A stretch of 64,000 nucleotides of DNA, taken from assembly GCA_913774955.1 (NCBI GenBank), contig CAJYKV010000003.1:33474-97473 (forward strand), in the 5' to 3' direction. The DNA is from an uncultured Acidovorax sp. (GTDB lineage Bacteria; Pseudomonadota; Gammaproteobacteria; Burkholderiales; Burkholderiaceae_C). Both the position numbers and the translations under genes were made by a program. Shown piece after piece: positions 61,756-64,000 of the stretch. Each line of letters opens with the position of its first letter. The stretch's first letter is position 1. A model generated the notes under the pieces. The model had not been told where the DNA came from. It did not search any database and saw only the letters and a program-made list of their open reading frames with translations.

Positions 61756-62970
61756 ATGACCACTCCTATTTCCATTCAACTGCCAGCTCCGGCACCGCTG
61801 CTCACCCGCACCGGCTGGACGGCCTTCATCGTCGCGCTGATCGTGGTCTGCGCGGTGGCGCCGGCGCTCAACCTGTGGATGCCTGCGGGCAGCCCGCTGC
61901 ACCTGAGCGACTACGCTGTGGCGCTGCTGGGCAAGATCATGTGCTACGCCATCTGCGCGCTGGCCATGGACCTGATTTGGGGCTACACCGGCATCCTGAG
62001 CCTGGGCCACGGCCTCTTCTTCGCGCTGGGCGGCTACGTGATGGGCATGTACCTCATGCGCCAGATCGGCCGCGACGGCAACTACAAGAGCGACCTGCCC
62101 GACTTCATGGTGTTCCTGGACTGGAAGGAGCTGCCCTGGCACTGGGCGCTGTCGGACAGCTTCCTCGCCACGCTGGTCCTGGTGGTGGCAGTGCCTGGCC
62201 TGGTGGCCTTCGTGTTCGGCTACTTCGCCTTTCGCTCGCGCATCAAGGGCGTGTATTTCTCCATCATCACGCAGGCCATGACGTATGCGGCCATGCTGCT
62301 CTTCTTCCGCAACGAGACGGGCTTCGGCGGCAACAACGGCTTCACCGACTTCAAGCGCATCCTGGGGCAGCCCATCGCCACGCAGAACATGCGCATGCTG
62401 CTCTTCGTGCTCACCGGCCTGGCGCTGCTGGGTTGCTTCCTGCTCGGCCGCTGGCTGGTGCGCAGCAAATTCGGCCGCGTGCTGCAGGCCGTGCGCGACG
62501 CGGAAACGCGCGTCATGTTCTCGGGCTATTCGCCGCTGCCCTACAAGCTCACCATCTGGACCATCAGCGCCATGATGTGCGGCGTGGCCGGCGCGCTCTA
62601 CGTGCCGCAGGTGGGCATCATCAACCCGGGCGAGATGAGCGCGGCCAACTCCATCGAGATCGCGGTCTGGGCCGCGGTGGGCGGGCGCGCGACGCTCGTC
62701 GGCCCCATCGTGGGCGCCTTCCTGGTCAACGGCGCCAAGAGCTGGCTCACGGTGACGGCGCCGGAATTCTGGCTGTACTTCCTGGGCGCGCTGTTCATCG
62801 CCGTGACCCTGTTCCTGCCCCACGGCGTGGTCGGCCTGCTGCGCCGGCCCGGTAAGGCCCGCGCGGCGGCGCAGGAGTCCGCCGCCCCCGCTCCGGCCGC
62901 CGCCCCCGTCCCGGCATCCGCCACCGACGCCAACGCAGCGAGCCTGCGCAAAGAGGAGGGCATGGCATGA
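61756..62970 (+). CDS. urtC: Urea ABC transporter permease UrtC
   Basis: A 404-residue LivM-type permease with about nine helices. Motifs: LIWGYTGILSLGHGLFFALGGYVMGMYLM and GVYFSIITQAMTYAAMLLFFRNETGFGGNNGFTDF, the latter characteristic of UrtC. An Ala/Pro-rich C-terminal tail of ~40 residues follows. The stop overlaps urtD (ATGA). Confidence 0.96.
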   Translation: MTTPISIQLPAPAPLLTRTGWTAFIVALIVVCAVAPALNLWMPAGSPLHLSDYAVALLGKIMCYAICALAMDLIWGYTGILSLGHGLFFALGGYVMGMYLMRQIGRDGNYKSDLPDFMVFLDWKELPWHWALSDSFLATLVLVVAVPGLVAFVFGYFAFRSRIKGVYFSIITQAMTYAAMLLFFRNETGFGGNNGFTDFKRILGQPIATQNMRMLLFVLTGLALLGCFLLGRWLVRSKFGRVLQAVRDAETRVMFSGYSPLPYKLTIWTISAMMCGVAGALYVPQVGIINPGEMSAANSIEIAVWAAVGGRATLVGPIVGAFLVNGAKSWLTVTAPEFWLYFLGALFIAVTLFLPHGVVGLLRRPGKARAAAQESAAPAPAAAPVPASATDANAASLRKEEGMA

Positions 62971-63842
62971 CCCCCGAACTGATGGAAGCAGGCGCCCGCC
63001 GCGCGAGCGGAGCGCAGGCCCCGGCCGAACCGGGCCAGACGGAATCCGGCGGCCGCGCCGCGGGCTTCTCGCGCCTGGCCGTGCCCGGCGAAGTGGACGT
63101 CACGCACGGCCGCATCCTCTACCTGGAGGACGTGCACGTGGCCTTCGACGGCTTCAAGGCGATCAACGGCCTGAACCTCGACATCGCCCCCGGCGAGCTG
63201 CGCTGCATCATCGGGCCGAACGGCGCGGGCAAGACGACGATGATGGACATCATCACCGGCAAGACCCGCCCCGACCGCGGCACGGTGTACTTCGGCTCCA
63301 CCATCGACCTGCTGCGCCACAACGAGCCCGGCATCGCGCAGCTGGGCATCGGCCGCAAGTTCCAGAAGCCCACGGTGTTCGAGCAGCTCACGGTGTTCGA
63401 GAACCTGGAGCTGGCTCTCAAGACCCACAAGGGCGTGGCCTCGTCGATGTTCTTCCGCCTCGATTCGGCCCAGAAGGACCGCCTCGCCGACGTGCTGCGC
63501 ACCATCCATCTCGCCCACCAGCCCGCGCGCCGCGCTGGCGAACTGAGCCACGGCCAGAAGCAGTGGCTGGAGATCGGCATGCTGCTCATGCAGGACCCGA
63601 AGCTGCTGCTGCTCGACGAGCCGGTGGCGGGCATGACCGACGAGGAGACGGCGCGCACGGCGGAGCTGTTCCTGTCCTTGAAGGGCAGGCATTCGCTGAT
63701 GGTGGTGGAGCACGACATGTCGTTCATCCGCACGATCTCCGAGAAGGTGACGGTGCTGTGCGACGGCGCGGTGCTGGCGGAGGGGACGCTGGACGAGGTG
63801 CAGGGGGATGAGCGGGTGATCGAGGTGTATCTGGGGCGGTGA
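62967..63842 (+). CDS. urtD: Urea ABC transporter ATP-binding protein UrtD
   Basis: A 291-residue ATPase. Walker A GPNGAGKTT, signature LSHGQKQWLEI and Walker B LLLLDEPVAGMTDEE are intact, and the His-switch is in VVEHDMSFI. The N-terminal ~45 residues before ILYLEDVHVAFDGFKA are a nonconserved lead; a later start is possible. UrtE is expected next but is not in the window. Confidence 0.95.
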   Translation: MTPELMEAGARRASGAQAPAEPGQTESGGRAAGFSRLAVPGEVDVTHGRILYLEDVHVAFDGFKAINGLNLDIAPGELRCIIGPNGAGKTTMMDIITGKTRPDRGTVYFGSTIDLLRHNEPGIAQLGIGRKFQKPTVFEQLTVFENLELALKTHKGVASSMFFRLDSAQKDRLADVLRTIHLAHQPARRAGELSHGQKQWLEIGMLLMQDPKLLLLDEPVAGMTDEETARTAELFLSLKGRHSLMVVEHDMSFIRTISEKVTVLCDGAVLAEGTLDEVQGDERVIEVYLGR

Positions 63843-63904
63843 TGTTCATGGGTTCTTGCTGGGTGGTTGTTTCCCGGGGCCGGGATGTGCGCCCGGCGGC
63901 GCAC

Positions 63905-63936
63905 CTACTTTCTTTTGCTTCGCCAAAAGAAAGTAG
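63905..63936. repeat. Perfect 13-base hairpin, dispersed-repeat type (1)
   Basis: CTACTTTCTTTTG (63905-63917) and CAAAAGAAAGTAG (63924-63936) around CTTCGC, followed by GCAAAGAAAAGGCGACCC. I recall this block as frequent between genes in Comamonadaceae and relatives. It may also terminate transcription. Confidence 0.7.
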
Positions 63937-63966
63937 GCAAAGAAAAGGCGACCCTGGTGTCTGCGA

Positions 63967-63995
63967 CCCCCTTCGCCCCGGTGGGGCGAAGGGGG
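63967..63995. repeat. Perfect 13-base hairpin, dispersed-repeat type (2)
   Basis: CCCCCTTCGCCCC (63967-63979) and GGGGCGAAGGGGG (63983-63995) with a GGT loop. It stands 30 bases after the first hairpin and may be part of the same repeat unit, which runs on beyond the window. Confidence 0.65.
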
Positions 63996-64000
63996 CAGCC

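Overview
The window looks like a chromosomal segment of a high-GC betaproteobacterium of the Comamonadaceae, most like Acidovorax/Paracidovorax. The basis is the GC-rich codon use, a urease cluster with ureJ between ureA and ureB, a five-gene urea ABC transporter, an LldR-controlled lactate locus and family-typical intergenic repeats. No sequence search was run, so genus is an inference.

Positions 1-24.4 kb are the right-hand part of a P2-like prophage whose left end lies outside the window. Rightward late genes come first: a DUF4815 tail protein, a YD-repeat protein, fibre-type proteins, then tail sheath FI, tube FII, chaperone E with its -1 frameshift product E', tape measure T, and U and D. 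A leftward lysogeny block follows (DUF2806 gene, exported protein, S24-type repressor). Rightward early genes run from there: three small possible DNA binders, an Ogr-type activator, small proteins, the HUH replication protein A, and a modification module (amino-type methyltransferase, DUF4406 protein, C5 methyltransferase with a second overlapping coding-like frame, truncated PAPS-reductase-like protein). An AlpA-type protein and a leftward tyrosine integrase end the element at the 3' end of a tRNA-Ser(UGA) gene.

From 24.5 to 30.4 kb a leftward urease operon runs ureA-ureJ-ureB-ureC-GNAT-ureE-ureF-ureG, without ureD. Facing away from it are a permease/histidine kinase/receiver fusion and a LuxR-type response regulator (30.5-35.2 kb), then a membrane GGDEF-EAL protein with a degraded EAL domain. 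After a stress-type small protein and a frameshifted DUF2269 remnant comes a lactate module (lldP-lldR-lldD-dld, 39.1-44.6 kb) with two LldR-type operators. A DUF3334 (CheX-like) gene follows.

A divergent GntR regulator and a 5-oxoproline locus (DUF969-DUF979-pxpA-fused pxpBC-biotin carboxylase/BCCP) fill 45.5-52.7 kb. Next are an exported protein, cytochrome b561 with two YceI proteins, an Lrp regulator, a GST-like protein, DctA, and finally urtABCD (58.6-63.8 kb). Genes for taking up and hydrolysing urea thus occur at both ends of the non-phage part, and lactate, dicarboxylate and oxoproline use lie between. The last 100 bases hold two perfect hairpins of a dispersed-repeat type.
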